Part shown: piece by piece, positions 13,901-23,370 of the stretch | Position numbering within the stretch: position 1 is the stretch's first letter | Layout: each line of letters starts with the position of its first letter | Assembly: GCA_947095535.1 (NCBI GenBank) | Contig: OX352773.1 | Coordinates: 168,962,438 to 169,026,437, forward strand | Source: Poecilobothrus nobilitatus | Taxonomy: Eukaryota; Arthropoda; Insecta; Diptera; Dolichopodidae | Length of the DNA: 64,000 nucleotides | Direction of reading: 5' to 3' | The notes under the pieces: generated by a model | The model's input: only the letters and a program-made list of their open reading frames with translations | Databases searched by the model: none | Told to the model about the DNA's origin: nothing | Program-made: the position numbers and the translations under genes

Positions 13901-16900
13901 CATCATATTTTTGATACACATTTTCCTTTCTATTTACTCATCCCTCGGCAGTGTCAGAATTAAACTGAAAAAAGGTAAAAGAAAAACAGCCAAAATTAAG
14001 ACAACTAATCCCATTTTTATTTTGCATTTAGATGTCAAAATCAATCCTATGTCGGAAAATAAATATTTTATGTAAATTTTCTAATAATATACCATATTTT
14101 GTAGATACATAAGCACATAAGTGTACATAATATAGTATATATATTTAACTTCTAATACTTTTTTTCTGTGACCCCTAACGCAATATTAAAAGTCGAATAT
14201 AATTAGAATGGCGTTTACAAATTCCCGAATGTTCCTGTTTTCCTATATAAATTTAGAATTAGGGATGTAAATTGGTTTCTTAAAACCAAAACGACAAGAA
14301 CTATAAAACCTCAAAAAATTAACGAAATTAAAACCACAGGTTTTAAAACAACGAAACGAAAACCAAAACCTAAAAGTCCATAAAATTATAAAAATGAAAC
14401 AAAACAACAAAACACCTAGTGACATTCTTTTAATTTGTGTCCTATGACAGTCACGATATGTTATTATCGCAACATAATGTGATATCGTAAGTGTAAAATG
14501 TGTAATCGCATACAATTTTTGGTCGCAAAGAAAATTATGAAGTACTTTTCTTTATAGCAAATTAATGGCGTTGCGATAAGAATGACATTTTTACACTAAA
14601 ATTTTATTTTATACTAATAATAATTATCGTATAGGTATCTTCGTATACCAGAATACAAAAAAACTAAAAATTAATTAATTCTTGTATAGGATAATAGATG
14701 GCGCATATATGTAAGACACAATAATTCGTCTTTGTAACGCAGTTAATACTTTTTATTTATTAAAATTTTGTTAATTCTAATAACTATCTTAAGTATTATA
14801 TGTTATCTTTGTTTTTTAGAATTTAGCTCTTCTAACATTTCATACACGCTTCTGACAATAAATTGAAATTTACAAAATGAATGTAATCAAATTATGATAG
14901 TCAGCTGTTTTTAAAAATATCGAATACTGCTGCGATCACTGTAGTTCGGAACACGTCATTCAAACTTCATCTTTATAATAAATAATATACGTTAAATATT
15001 TCTGACTATTACGGTGAAAATTTTTAATAAGTTCGGCCTTCAAAATATTTTAGGCAAAAATAAAAAGGCAAAAAAAAAATTGATTAAGTGTGGATAAAAG
15101 ATGTTTTACGTTTTCCAAATTCAAATTATCTTTAGGTTTTTTTTTAACTTTTTGCCTTTTCTTTAAAAACTAATTTATATTTTAATCGATTTCAACTTCA
15201 ATTTGATATTTTAACCTCAATAGATTATTCAATATTTTAAGATATAAATATTTTTATTTCTATTATTAGAATTAAATTGAAATTTTAAACTATGGTGAGA
15301 AGTCTTCAGATATGGCTACATCTATATGTTAAAATATCCTTTTAAACTTTAGTTAATATATTATTTACTTTAAAAATAAAATTGTGTGGTTTTTAACTTT
15401 TTTTTTAAATTTTCAATTTTAATTTCAGGGATGCCTCAAGCTATTATCACTACATATTAAAACAAATTTTTGTGCACCTGGTGAATATTTGATTCATAAA
15501 GGTGATGCATTAAATTATATTTATTATTTATGTAATGGTTCAATGGAAGTTATAAAGGACGATATGGTGGTAGCAATTTTAGGTGAGTAATTAAATATGA
15601 AAAATATTTATTAAATTTTGATGCAATATTAAATATTTCTCCCATATTTTTGGAGCATAACCATATTCAGTTTTAAACTTTGTTGCAGAATAAATTCAAA
15701 TAAAGTTAAAAAAATTTCCTTTTATTTTGACCAGGCAATACATGAGTAATAAAGGTCGTATAACCTATTATTTGGTCAAAAAATGGAAGTTGGGTTTAGT
15801 GGGTTAACATCCCACATAGTCCATAGAATACTTGTGTTCTTTTCACTCGTCTATAGTATCTTTCGATGATTCCCACCTACCCTCACAAAAAAAAAAAAAT
15901 CTGAATCAAATTGAGTGTAAGTAATTTTTGACACAAAATTTCCTACAAAAAGCTCTATTCTAGTTGAAGCCATACTTTATAAATATATCATATAGGGTTT
16001 TGCAATTGGAGTGATATGATTTCTTTTCAAAAAAAAAAGCACACTAATTGTTAAGGAAATTCAAATGTTTTTTATTTAATGTGAAGTACAATCGACAAAA
16101 TTAAGTTCTGAATAAAACGTCATTCAAATGGCCTCCACGACTTCTTTTGCAGGAACGAATTCGATGAACCCGTAGTCGTATGTCATGAATACCATATTCA
16201 ATATTGATTTCTAAAGCTTGAAGAGAGTCTGGTTTGTTGATAAAGGATTTTCTTCGCACCAGAATTGACAGTTTTGTTTATTTACCGCACCACTCAAATG
16301 AAAGTAAGCCTCATCGGAGAAGATAATTTTCTTAAAAAAATCGTTAACGTTTTCAAGTTGTCCCAAGACAAAATCAGCAAATTCACGACGTTTACGGTGG
16401 TCTAATGGCTTCAGTTCTTGAGTAATAACAATTTTATACGGATGCAAGCCCAAATCCTTTCTCAAAATACGCCAGGTTGTGGTTAGAGACAGTCCCAATT
16501 CTTGAGAACGTCTTGGAATCGACAAATTGCGGTCTGCAGCAACACTTGCCTGAACTGCAGCAATATTTTCATTACTTCGAGCGGTTCTTTGTCTTATTGT
16601 CACTTGAACATTATGTAAAGAAAATGAATTTTCAACAATTCGACGAATAGCGAGCACAGTTGGACGATTATTACGAGCATAAAATGGCAAAAGCGCAAGA
16701 AAAGTTGCAATTGGAGAACGATTATTTTGATAATAAAATAGAATAATTTGTAAACATTGTTCTTGCGTATATCTCTCCACGAAGAAATTGTAAACATTAC
16801 TGAATACAATGAAAAAAAATGACAGATCATGACATACTACAAATGGCCGAAACGTCACTTAGAAATCATATCACTCAAATTGGAAAACCTTATATAACAA

Positions 16901-19900
16901 AAAATGTCATTTTTTTTTAACATTAATCCAATCAAATATTGGCTTTTAATTCTCTGAGTGGAATGAATTCAATAGAAATGGAAATATATTTTATTCATTT
17001 GACACATTGACATTGTCGTAATCCTTAAAACAAATAAATTGAAAAATGAATCCTTTTTATATATGCTAAATTTTTTTTTTCGTTAAATTTTATTTTTATT
17101 TTCAACAGGTAAAGGTGATTTGGTTGGCTGTGATATAAATGTACATTTAGTAATAACATCAAATGGGCAAGTAACAACAACAACAAATAGTGCTGGACAA
17201 GAAATTGTAATGCGTAGCAGTAGTGATGTTAAGGTTAGAATAAATTTAATTCAATATAAAAATTTAAAAATAAAAATTTTAATTCTGAAGAAATTTGAGC
17301 TAAAAATGAAAAACTAAATATTTAATAATTTTTAAATTGATGGTTTGTTATCTTTTTTTTTTACTTTTAGATAGTAAAACTTTTAAATTAATTTAAATTA
17401 ATAATTTTATTTATTTGAAGCAAAAAAAATTATATTTAAATTTAAATTAAACGAAATCACGAAATGTCTTTTGTCCATTAACACTTAAAGTTCGATTGTT
17501 TTAGTCCTTCAGTACTTCAATGTTCATGGGCTTGTGGCTTGAAACGATTAGCTTATATGAGGAGCTGTTTCAATGAAGCTCGTAACACCTTTTTTAGAAA
17601 CAGAAACATTTTAACATCAGCATAGTAGTTTGTTTCAATTAATAAATGCTTGTGTTAATTTGGTTTTTTGTTTAACATTTATTTAAATTGTACACCAGAA
17701 ATTGAGTATTTTTTTCTTGTTTCCTAAAATTAACATTTTATACTGTTCCTTTTATGCTTTCATACTAATCTAAAAATGTTTGACGTTAAATATTCAGTTT
17801 CGATAATTAAGCATAATAGGAACATGGGTTGAGGAAAAATAGATAACATTAATTAATAAAATAACGGATATTATTTCCTTATATCACAAACAACATGCAT
17901 TGTTTTATTAAAAACATAAATTATATTATAATGATTATATACTGTTTTACAACTCGTAGTTAAAAAAATATTTTTTTCTCTTTTTTTTTTGCATACATCC
18001 CAACAAAACAATAAAAACAACTAAAAAACTCATCAATCATATCAAAACTGTATCAAACAAATTAAAGGCGCTAACATATTGTGATTTAAAATGTATGCAT
18101 ATGGCTGGATTTCTCGAAGTATTACGACTTTATCCAGAATACCAACAACAATTTGCTAATGATATACAACATGATTTAACGTATAATTTACGTGAAGGTT
18201 ATGAATGTCAAGATTCTGATATTGGACCGTCTTTACCATTACCATCGATTAGTGAAGACGATGAAAATCAACCAGAAACTGATGTTGAAGGAACAGGTGT
18301 TGGAGCAAATATTTCACCACTTCATATTGGTGGTAGTCCATCACTTTCACGACATGGTGGATCACCTTTACTATCAATTAGTCCTAGACATGGACGTGGA
18401 CATTTACAAAGAGGTAGATCATTAGCTGCACTTAGGGAACGTGTTGAAAGACAACGTTCTGTAACAGTTTCATCAATTAATGAAGTTGAATCAAATTCGC
18501 TAGAAGGACTTAATTTAGAATCTAGTGCTGGAGCTAGTGTTTCAAATGCTGGTCATTTGAATTCAACTGGAAAACATTCAATTGAACGTTTAGATTCACA
18601 AGTTAGTACACTACATCAGGATGTAGCTGTTTTAAGTATTGAAGTACGTAATGCAATACAAGCGTTACAAGAAATGACATATCATTCACATATTGCATCA
18701 CAACTTGATTTAGATGGTGTTAATAGATATCCAGCTCGTTCTATACCAAATATTTCTAATGATTTTCAACATTCAATGGATGAAAATTATGCCCAACAAG
18801 CTCAATTATTAGCAAGAAGTTCATCTCATCCGCCAGAAATTTGGGGTAGAGAATTACAAGAAGCAGCTGCACAAGGTGCAGTTGTTGCAGGTCATCCTCA
18901 AATACTAGGATTATTAAATAACCCAGCACCCGAATATATTCAACAACAACAACAACAGCAACAACCACCACCACCACCACCACAACAACAAATAATATCA
19001 CAACCAATACAAGTTATAACGAAATCAACTCAAACTGATTTAGTAAAAATTGATTTTCAAACATTTGAGACATTTATTCTAGCTAATCCTAGATTAGTGT
19101 TAGGACTTTTAGGTATGGAACCAACAATCAAGACTGAAATAGAATTATTACAACAAAGTCAAGTTCATCAAGTTTCACCATTAAATACAATTGAAGAAGT
19201 TAATTCACCTGATATTTCAGAATATTTATTTGAAGAACAATTATCAGTATTAAGCGAAGAACAATCTCCTTTACCACAAAAAACCAAATTTTCTGATCAA
19301 CATTGGACATCAAGAGGTTTAAATAATAATGATGGAGAAAGTTTTCGTTCAACTGATGCTTTAATTGAAATTGGACCTGATTCAAGTGAAAATATTTTAC
19401 AAGAAGAATCACCATTAGCAGAAATTAAAATAGTTAGTGAAAATAGTGTAAGTAGCAATAATAGTGGTAATGGCGTTGGTGGTGGTACGGGTAGTGGTAG
19501 TTTTAATAGACAAAAATCAATTTCAAGTAGTAAACATTCAAGCAGCAATAATAGTTTATCATCAAATGATAGTTCAACAACAAATTTAAAATATTTTGAT
19601 TCAGATCAAAATCCACGTCAATCAAATGGACCAATATCAAGACGTCCATCATGGAAGAGTAATACAAAAAAAGATTATGAACGTTTAACAGAAACATATG
19701 ATGATTCACCTGAAAAAATTGCCATCCATAGTATTAAAGTTCAGCATCAACAATATAAAGATGATTTGATTGGAAAGAAAAAATCATCAAGAACAAATTA
19801 TTCAGTGGAACCAAATGCTAGTAATGTAAGTAATAGTGGTAGTGGTTGTTATGATATTCCAAATAATATATCAGCTAAACGGTCCAATATAAATCATAAT

Positions 19901-19999
19901 CGCCCACCTGCAAATTATCGATTTTCAGCTGGTGATGCTGATAAATTAGAAAAAGGAATGAAAACTTTACCATCGACCCGATCATTAAAAGAAAGCTGA
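4847..19999 (+). CDS. Elk: Elk-type voltage-gated potassium channel, 3' half (5 exons, 5' incomplete)
   Basis: This is the C-terminal part of an EAG-like K+ channel subunit, a family that forms tetrameric plasma-membrane channels opened by depolarisation. Joined exons are 4847-4927, 12540-12635, 15429-15582, 17109-17233 and 18068-19999; every junction has GT/AG and phases agree (0, 0, 1, 0), giving about 795 residues to a TGA. Order: end of the C-linker (motif DYFQTSWSL), the cyclic-nucleotide-binding homology domain ([40 protein letters not shown]), a short conserved post-domain segment ([21 protein letters not shown]) and a long low-complexity tail. Assignment to Elk rather than Eag or Erg rests on recalled family similarity in the linker and post-domain segments. 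No PAS, S1-S6 or GFG pore sequence was found, so those exons lie upstream of the window. In this family the domain does not normally bind cyclic nucleotides. Confidence 0.9.
5821..6553 (+). repeat. GTCY-family repeat, copy A
   Basis: It starts TTTTAGCATATTT, carries a short CTGTCCGTTGGTC tract, then the shared interior (GCAGCCCCTCAAACTTTG). It ends in AACCGTTAGTTTAGATTCTG and TGTGTTTTAT, matching the ends of copies at 11505, 38105 and 60049. A mariner-like element begins within a few bases of its 3' end. Confidence 0.7.
6559..7830 (+). mobile_element. Mariner-like DNA transposon, nearly full length
   Basis: Terminal inverted repeats of about 29 bp (AGGGTGTTCAAAATTGAGG at the left; the reverse complement at 7800-7830) are flanked by TA on both sides, the target duplication of the IS630-Tc1-mariner superfamily. 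At 1.27 kb it has the usual size. The enclosed transposase has two frameshifts. The near-identical ends suggest a fairly recent insertion. Confidence 0.9.
6672..7724 (+). pseudogene. Mariner-like transposase, two frameshifts
   Basis: The likely start is ATG 6672 (MERYTKEQR); the open frame back to 6546 crosses the inverted repeat and is not coding. The N-terminal part holds paired helix-turn-helix DNA-binding regions ([18 protein letters not shown]). Catalytic acidic residues are the Asp of FTDEAHF (codon 7146), of QQDGATCH (codon 7403) and of RSCDLTPLD (codon 7502). Spacing between the last two is 32 residues, shorter than the 34 of classical mariner. The frame shifts near 7240-7265, before [11 protein letters not shown], and again at a T run near 7520-7530, before the C-terminal [15 protein letters not shown]. 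The enzyme cannot be made as a whole protein. Confidence 0.88.
10190..10460 (+). repeat. Diverged repeat with GTCCGTCTGTCCG tract
   Basis: GTATAATAAATTCGTCATTA and TTTGTGACACATTCAAGGAG, followed by GCGTCCGTCTGTCCGTTCGG, match the layout at 44213-44360 and, inverted, 36943-37092. This is a second repeat type sharing the tetranucleotide tract. Confidence 0.5.
11505..12402 (+). repeat. GTCY-family repeat, copy B
   Basis: It begins TTAGCACATTTCC and ends ACCGTTGGTTTTTAATCTAC followed by CTTG. It has the longest degenerate GTCY tract (about 11560-11660), then the shared interior including ACCGTTATGTGAAACCCAAA. The tract yields spurious Ser-Val-Arg-Pro frames on the + strand that are not genes. 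Confidence 0.75.
12540..12635 (+). CDS. Elk: Elk exon: start of CNBHD
   Basis: The exon has 32 codons in phase 0, bounded by TTTTTCAG and GTAAGT. It encodes [13 protein letters not shown] and then [18 protein letters not shown], the helices leading into the CNBHD. The frame stays open past the donor for about 180 bases, but that extension is not conserved and reads as intron. Confidence 0.9.
12636..15428 (+). other. Elk intron of 2.8 kb
   Basis: The intron is A/T-rich. Short blocks such as ATATAATAGGATGAGA (near 12892) and AATTGAATCCGCCTATTATT (near 13037) recur near 55.1-55.3 kb, suggesting an unclassified dispersed repeat. No gene seen. Confidence 0.7.
15429..15582 (+). CDS. Elk: Elk exon: CNBHD beta-roll
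   Basis: The exon is 154 bases, bounded by TTTCAG and GTGAGT, entering in phase 0 and leaving in phase 1. It encodes [20 protein letters not shown] and then [20 protein letters not shown], ending in MVVAIL. This is the beta-roll of the domain. The Gly codon at its end is split with the next exon. Confidence 0.9.
15993..16892 (-). mobile_element. Mariner-like transposon with internal deletion
   Basis: Inverted ends of about 31 bp (AGGGTTTTGCAATTGGAGTG at the left; its imperfect reverse complement at 16862-16892) are flanked by TA. At 0.9 kb the element is about 370 bp shorter than the one at 6.6 kb, matching the loss of the central transposase region. It belongs to a different subfamily, since the ends and protein differ. 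Confidence 0.85.
16105..16858 (-). pseudogene. Mariner-like transposase, catalytic core deleted
   Basis: Reading on the minus strand, the likely start is near VERYTQEQC (about 16780). The N-terminal DNA-binding half is preserved ([34 protein letters not shown]), as is the first catalytic Asp ([18 protein letters not shown]). The frame then breaks after CEENP. In another frame it resumes as [15 protein letters not shown] and ends [18 protein letters not shown], the family C-terminus. The segment with the second and third catalytic acids is gone, so the product could at most bind DNA. Confidence 0.85.
17109..17233 (+). CDS. Elk: Elk exon: end of CNBHD
   Basis: The exon starts after TTCAACAG and completes the split Gly codon, reading [20 protein letters not shown], then a Thr run and [15 protein letters not shown]. 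It ends at a GTTAGA donor in phase 0. The arginine of true cAMP/cGMP-binding sites is not seen at the phosphate-binding loop, as expected for KCNH channels. Confidence 0.85.
17234..18067 (+). other. Elk intron of 0.8 kb
   Basis: The intron runs from a GTTAGA donor to an AAAG acceptor. It is A/T-rich, with no repeat or gene recognised. Confidence 0.7.
18068..19999 (+). CDS. Elk: Elk terminal exon: post-CNBHD segment and long tail
   Basis: A single 1.93-kb exon encodes 643 residues and the stop. It opens [20 protein letters not shown] and [16 protein letters not shown], the conserved post-CNBHD segment, then becomes disordered. A coiled-coil-like stretch ([20 protein letters not shown], about 18586-18700) precedes a run of eight Gln, six Pro and three Gln at 18941-18991. 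Further on are Ser/Asn- and Gly-rich blocks (about 19436-19580). A strict ATG reading would start at 18095, but the nine codons before it are conserved and in frame. The acceptor (ATTAAAG before GCG) is weak, with its T-rich tract about 90 bases upstream. Confidence 0.9.
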   Translation, partial: ALTYCDLKCMHMAGFLEVLRLYPEYQQQFANDIQHDLTYNLREGYECQDSDIGPSLPLPSISEDDENQPETDVEGTGVGANISPLHIGGSPSLSRHGGSPLLSISPRHGRGHLQRGRSLAALRERVERQRSVTVSSINEVESNSLEGLNLESSAGASVSNAGHLNSTGKHSIERLDSQVSTLHQDVAVLSIEVRNAIQALQEMTYHSHIASQLDLDGVNRYPARSIPNISNDFQHSMDENYAQQAQLLARSSSHPPEIWGRELQEAAAQGAVVAGHPQILGLLNNPAPEYIQQQQQQQQPPPPPPQQQIISQPIQVITKSTQTDLVKIDFQTFETFILANPRLVLGLLGMEPTIKTEIELLQQSQVHQVSPLNTIEEVNSPDISEYLFEEQLSVLSEEQSPLPQKTKFSDQHWTSRGLNNNDGESFRSTDALIEIGPDSSENILQEESPLAEIKIVSENSVSSNNSGNGVGGGTGSGSFNRQKSISSSKHSSSNNSLSSNDSSTTNLKYFDSDQNPRQSNGPISRRPSWKSNTKKDYERLTETYDDSPEKIAIHSIKVQHQQYKDDLIGKKKSSRTNYSVEPNASNVSNSGSGCYDIPNNISAKRSNINHNRPPANYRFSAGDADKLEKGMKTLPSTRSLKES

Positions 20000-20006
20000 A
20001 TGCTAT

Positions 20007-20012
20007 AATAAA
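20007..20012 (+). terminator. Candidate Elk polyadenylation signal
   Basis: An exact AATAAA lies 8 bases after the stop codon. In such A-rich DNA many other copies occur downstream (for example 20809-20840), so the position used cannot be chosen from sequence alone. Confidence 0.25.
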
Positions 20013-22320
20013 GGTATTAAGAAGCAATTTTTTTCTTTTTTGTTTTTGTTCAAAAGGACGAAAAGGTATAAATTAAATTTTAAAATTAAAAAAAAAAATT
20101 ACTGTTGTATAAAAAATGGCTTTAAAATGTTTTATTACATATTTTTTTTTTTTGCTTATACATTTAAATAATATTAACGTTTTCTAGTCATAGCATAGTT
20201 TAAAAAATTTAAATATTTTTGCTGTATATTATAAGATAATTTTTTTTTACAAATTAGATAAATCAATAGATTAAAATTTTTTAAATGTAAATTCAAATGC
20301 TAAATTATTTAAAAATTATATAATTTATTTTTAATCACAAATTGAATACTGTAACGAATTAAGATTATAAAAAATCCCTTCAAATCCCACCAAATTTGTA
20401 AAATGAACTTCTATAACTACCTATAAATGGGACCGATTTATTAAAATTTAGAACTTTTTATAGTTTTGATTTTGTTTTCATTTTAAAAATATATAAGGAC
20501 ATAAAAAAAAAATCTTTTGAAATCCTTACAAAATCCTTATTATAGTTATTGCTATAATATCTATATACAAGAGTACTTTTTTTAGATATACATAAGTCAA
20601 TATAATGTATTATTCAATAACTAAACGACATCATGACAAACTTTACAAAAAATTAAATTTTATAATAATAAAAAAAAAATAGTTTAAAAAATATACGGTC
20701 CAAGTTTTCCACCTAAATTACCGGGTTTCAGTTACATCTAACCACATATATAAATATTACTACCCATCTCTTTATCCTTTTTATATAGATAACATATTTT
20801 TACAACTTTAATAAATTTATCAAAATATAATAAAAAATAAAAACAATACAAAAGTTTTAAAAAAGTTAAAATCATAGTTGTATGTACAAAAAAAGTACAT
20901 TAGTTTAAAATAAATATAAAAAAACAATTTAAAACAGGAATAACAAATTAATATTCAATACAATTTATTCATTATTTATATAACATTTAGAAAAACAAAA
21001 AATAATCTGTATCCAAAAAAAACAGGATAAATTAAAAAAAAAAAAAAAAAAAGGAAATATCTTTTGATAACAATAAACGGAACGAAAAATGAACATTTAA
21101 AATATTAGAATGTAAAATATCTGATGGTAAATATTTTGTCGTCAAAATGATGATCAGTGGTTAAAATTTCGAATTCTATTGTCCTTTTTCTGTATATAAA
21201 CCGTGTTTAAAATGTTTTTTTTTTTTTACGAAGGTCGATGCAAAACATCAAAAGTCATCCAAAAAAATTGCACTGTATTCTTCCGGATAGGAATTCCGCA
21301 ACTTTAACCGACCAAAATCATCCTATATTAAATCAAACTTTAGGTTCGGATCTTTAATACCAATGTACAGTTTGGTTAAAAACAATGGGATAGATATGTA
21401 GAAAGAATTCAAGGAAGAAAAAAATTTAGGAAAAATTCTGAAATATTTAGGATGGGTTCTTACCATTTAGGGGAAGGGTTTAGTTACAATTATAATTATT
21501 ATTTTAATTAATTATACATTTGCAAAAACTACATTAAATTTTTTTTTAGCACTATAGCTTCCAGGGGTATCAGCTATATTCTTGTAACAATATTTTGTAA
21601 TTTGCAAAAAGTTAATAACACTAACGTGACAAGTAGGATAGTTATATAGAACAAAAAAATATTTTAGATAATGAAAATTTATTAGATAATGATAACTACG
21701 GTTTACATCTTTTTTATTTTTCGATAATTCGGTTTTGATAATAGCCCCTAGCAAAAAAGACAAAAATTAAAAGATAAGTATAAATAAGTAACCTAATAAT
21801 TAAGTATAAAATTTTCAATATTTTAAGAAATACTTCATTGTTATCCTAGCAGTATCTAAATCGATGAAAATACCAATGACCCTTTTTGGGTTCGATGAAA
21901 ATTCCAATGACTCTTCAAAACAGATTTTCTTTGATTGAATCATTTCTTGAATGGTTAACCTATTCTTTAATTTATGTAATCTTCGTATATTATATTAAAA
22001 AGGGTTGTGGTGTAAAATAATTTTAAACATATTTTGATTTTTTAAGATGAATTACTGCGCGGTTTCCATAGCAGGGACAATATTATTGGTAAAAGAATTA
22101 TTGGTAAAATAAGTTTTTTGTAAAAAAAAAACATGTTTTTATCATAAAATTTGCAATTAATTTCTGCTGAAAATTGAGTAAAAAAATCAACGGCAATATA
22201 GAGTTCGTAACTTTTACAAATGATCGACATTTGATGATAAAAAATTTGCACCAGTAGTTAACAAAATCTACTTTCTGATATGAAATCATTATTCTATTAG
22301 AAGAAAAACTTGAATTTCTT
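20013..22320. other. A/T-rich DNA after Elk, part may be 3' UTR
   Basis: Poly-A and poly-T runs dominate and open frames are short. How far the Elk transcript extends is not visible. Confidence 0.5.
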
Positions 22321-22616
22321 GAAGAAAAGATAATATTTATTCTTAAACAAAGGAAAATCATAATAGATTCAGGAGTCTGTTTTCAACTTTATTAATATTA
22401 CAATTTTGACGCCTACCATATTTTTTTTTTACAAATATTTCTTTATTAATTTCTTTTTATATTGTACTGAAGAAAAGATAATATTTATTCTTAAACAAAG
22501 GAAAATCTTAATAGATTCAGGAGTCTGTTTTCAACTTTATTAATATTACAATTTTGACGCCTACCATATTTTTTTTTTACAAATATTTCTTTATTAATTT
22601 CTTTTTATATTGTACT
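22321..22616. repeat. Tandem duplication, 2 x 148 bp
   Basis: The two copies, 22321-22468 and 22469-22616, start GAAGAAAAGATAATATTTAT and differ at one base that I can see (ATCATAATAG versus ATCTTAATAG). The ten-base T run is the same length in both. The unit encodes nothing recognisable. Confidence 0.92.
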
Positions 22617-22974
22617 GGTTATTACATAATATTTCATGACCGTTTCTAAAATTTTTACTGGACGTAAATTGAAGTAACTTAAGTCTCCGATTTGCAATCA
22701 AAAGTTGGCGAGTTCATATTTGATTGGTGTCTCAGTCATATCTGAAAATAATTTATCATTAACTACACAAAATATAAAACTTTATTAAAAAAAAAAATTC
22801 GTATCACATACAAAAATTTACATATTATATGTGTTCATTCATTTCTAAGAAATTTTGAATTAAATAAATATAAGTTTTATTTTATTTATATACATCTTAT
22901 AACACATACAATTAACTGGAATAGGTGTTGTTTTTTTCTCTTCTCTTTCAATAAAAAATTAGATTAGATTAGGT

Positions 22975-23370
22975 TTATTTAAGAGGTATAAATGACACTG
23001 CGGCCTTTTGATGCAGATCTATTGTGCTCCCCCTATTACTACGTGCTTTGGAGGTTGCCTCCACTTATTCTGTCAGAAGTAGTATAAATTGAGGCAACTA
23101 CTACCTACTATCTCTAAGAAAGTAAAGAAGTGAAGAAAATTATAAACCATACACCTGTATTGCCGGCAGTTTATCTTCCAAAAATTAATATGCTCCTAGG
23201 TGCACATATCTCGCTGGGAGTAAAGATATACAATGTTTAAGTATGTGACGTGGGATTTCCTCCACTTCTTGATAGAATCTGCATTTACTGTCATTTTCTA
23301 TTTCAATTTTCTTTAAGTGTCCCTTTAGCCGACAGTGTCCCAACAGGAATACTGTTCTGTTAAATTCTCA
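22975..23370 (-). pseudogene. LINE 3' end, RNase H/zinc-knuckle remnant
   Basis: The minus strand reads ENDSKCRFYQEVEEIPRHIL, KHC and then LLPARYVHLGAY before stops. The Cys-X2-Tyr/Cys ... His-X-X-X-X-Cys pattern followed by RYVHLG is the usual C-terminus of I/R1/Loa-type LINE polyproteins. The 3' part ends in GGGGGAGCACAATAGATCTG and similar sequence. A homologous piece is at 62330-62640. It is truncated at the 5' side and disrupted. Confidence 0.6.

Larger units (their letters stand above)
15583..17108 (+). other. Elk intron of 1.5 kb containing a mariner-like relic
   Basis: About 60% of this intron is the deleted mariner-like element at 15993-16892, inserted opposite to the gene. Nothing else is recognised. 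Confidence 0.8.

Noticed and set aside
18756..19007. Minus-strand Val-rich frame and other frames inside the Elk terminal exon
   Set aside because: These are shadows of the CAA/CCA-rich coding sequence on the other strand.
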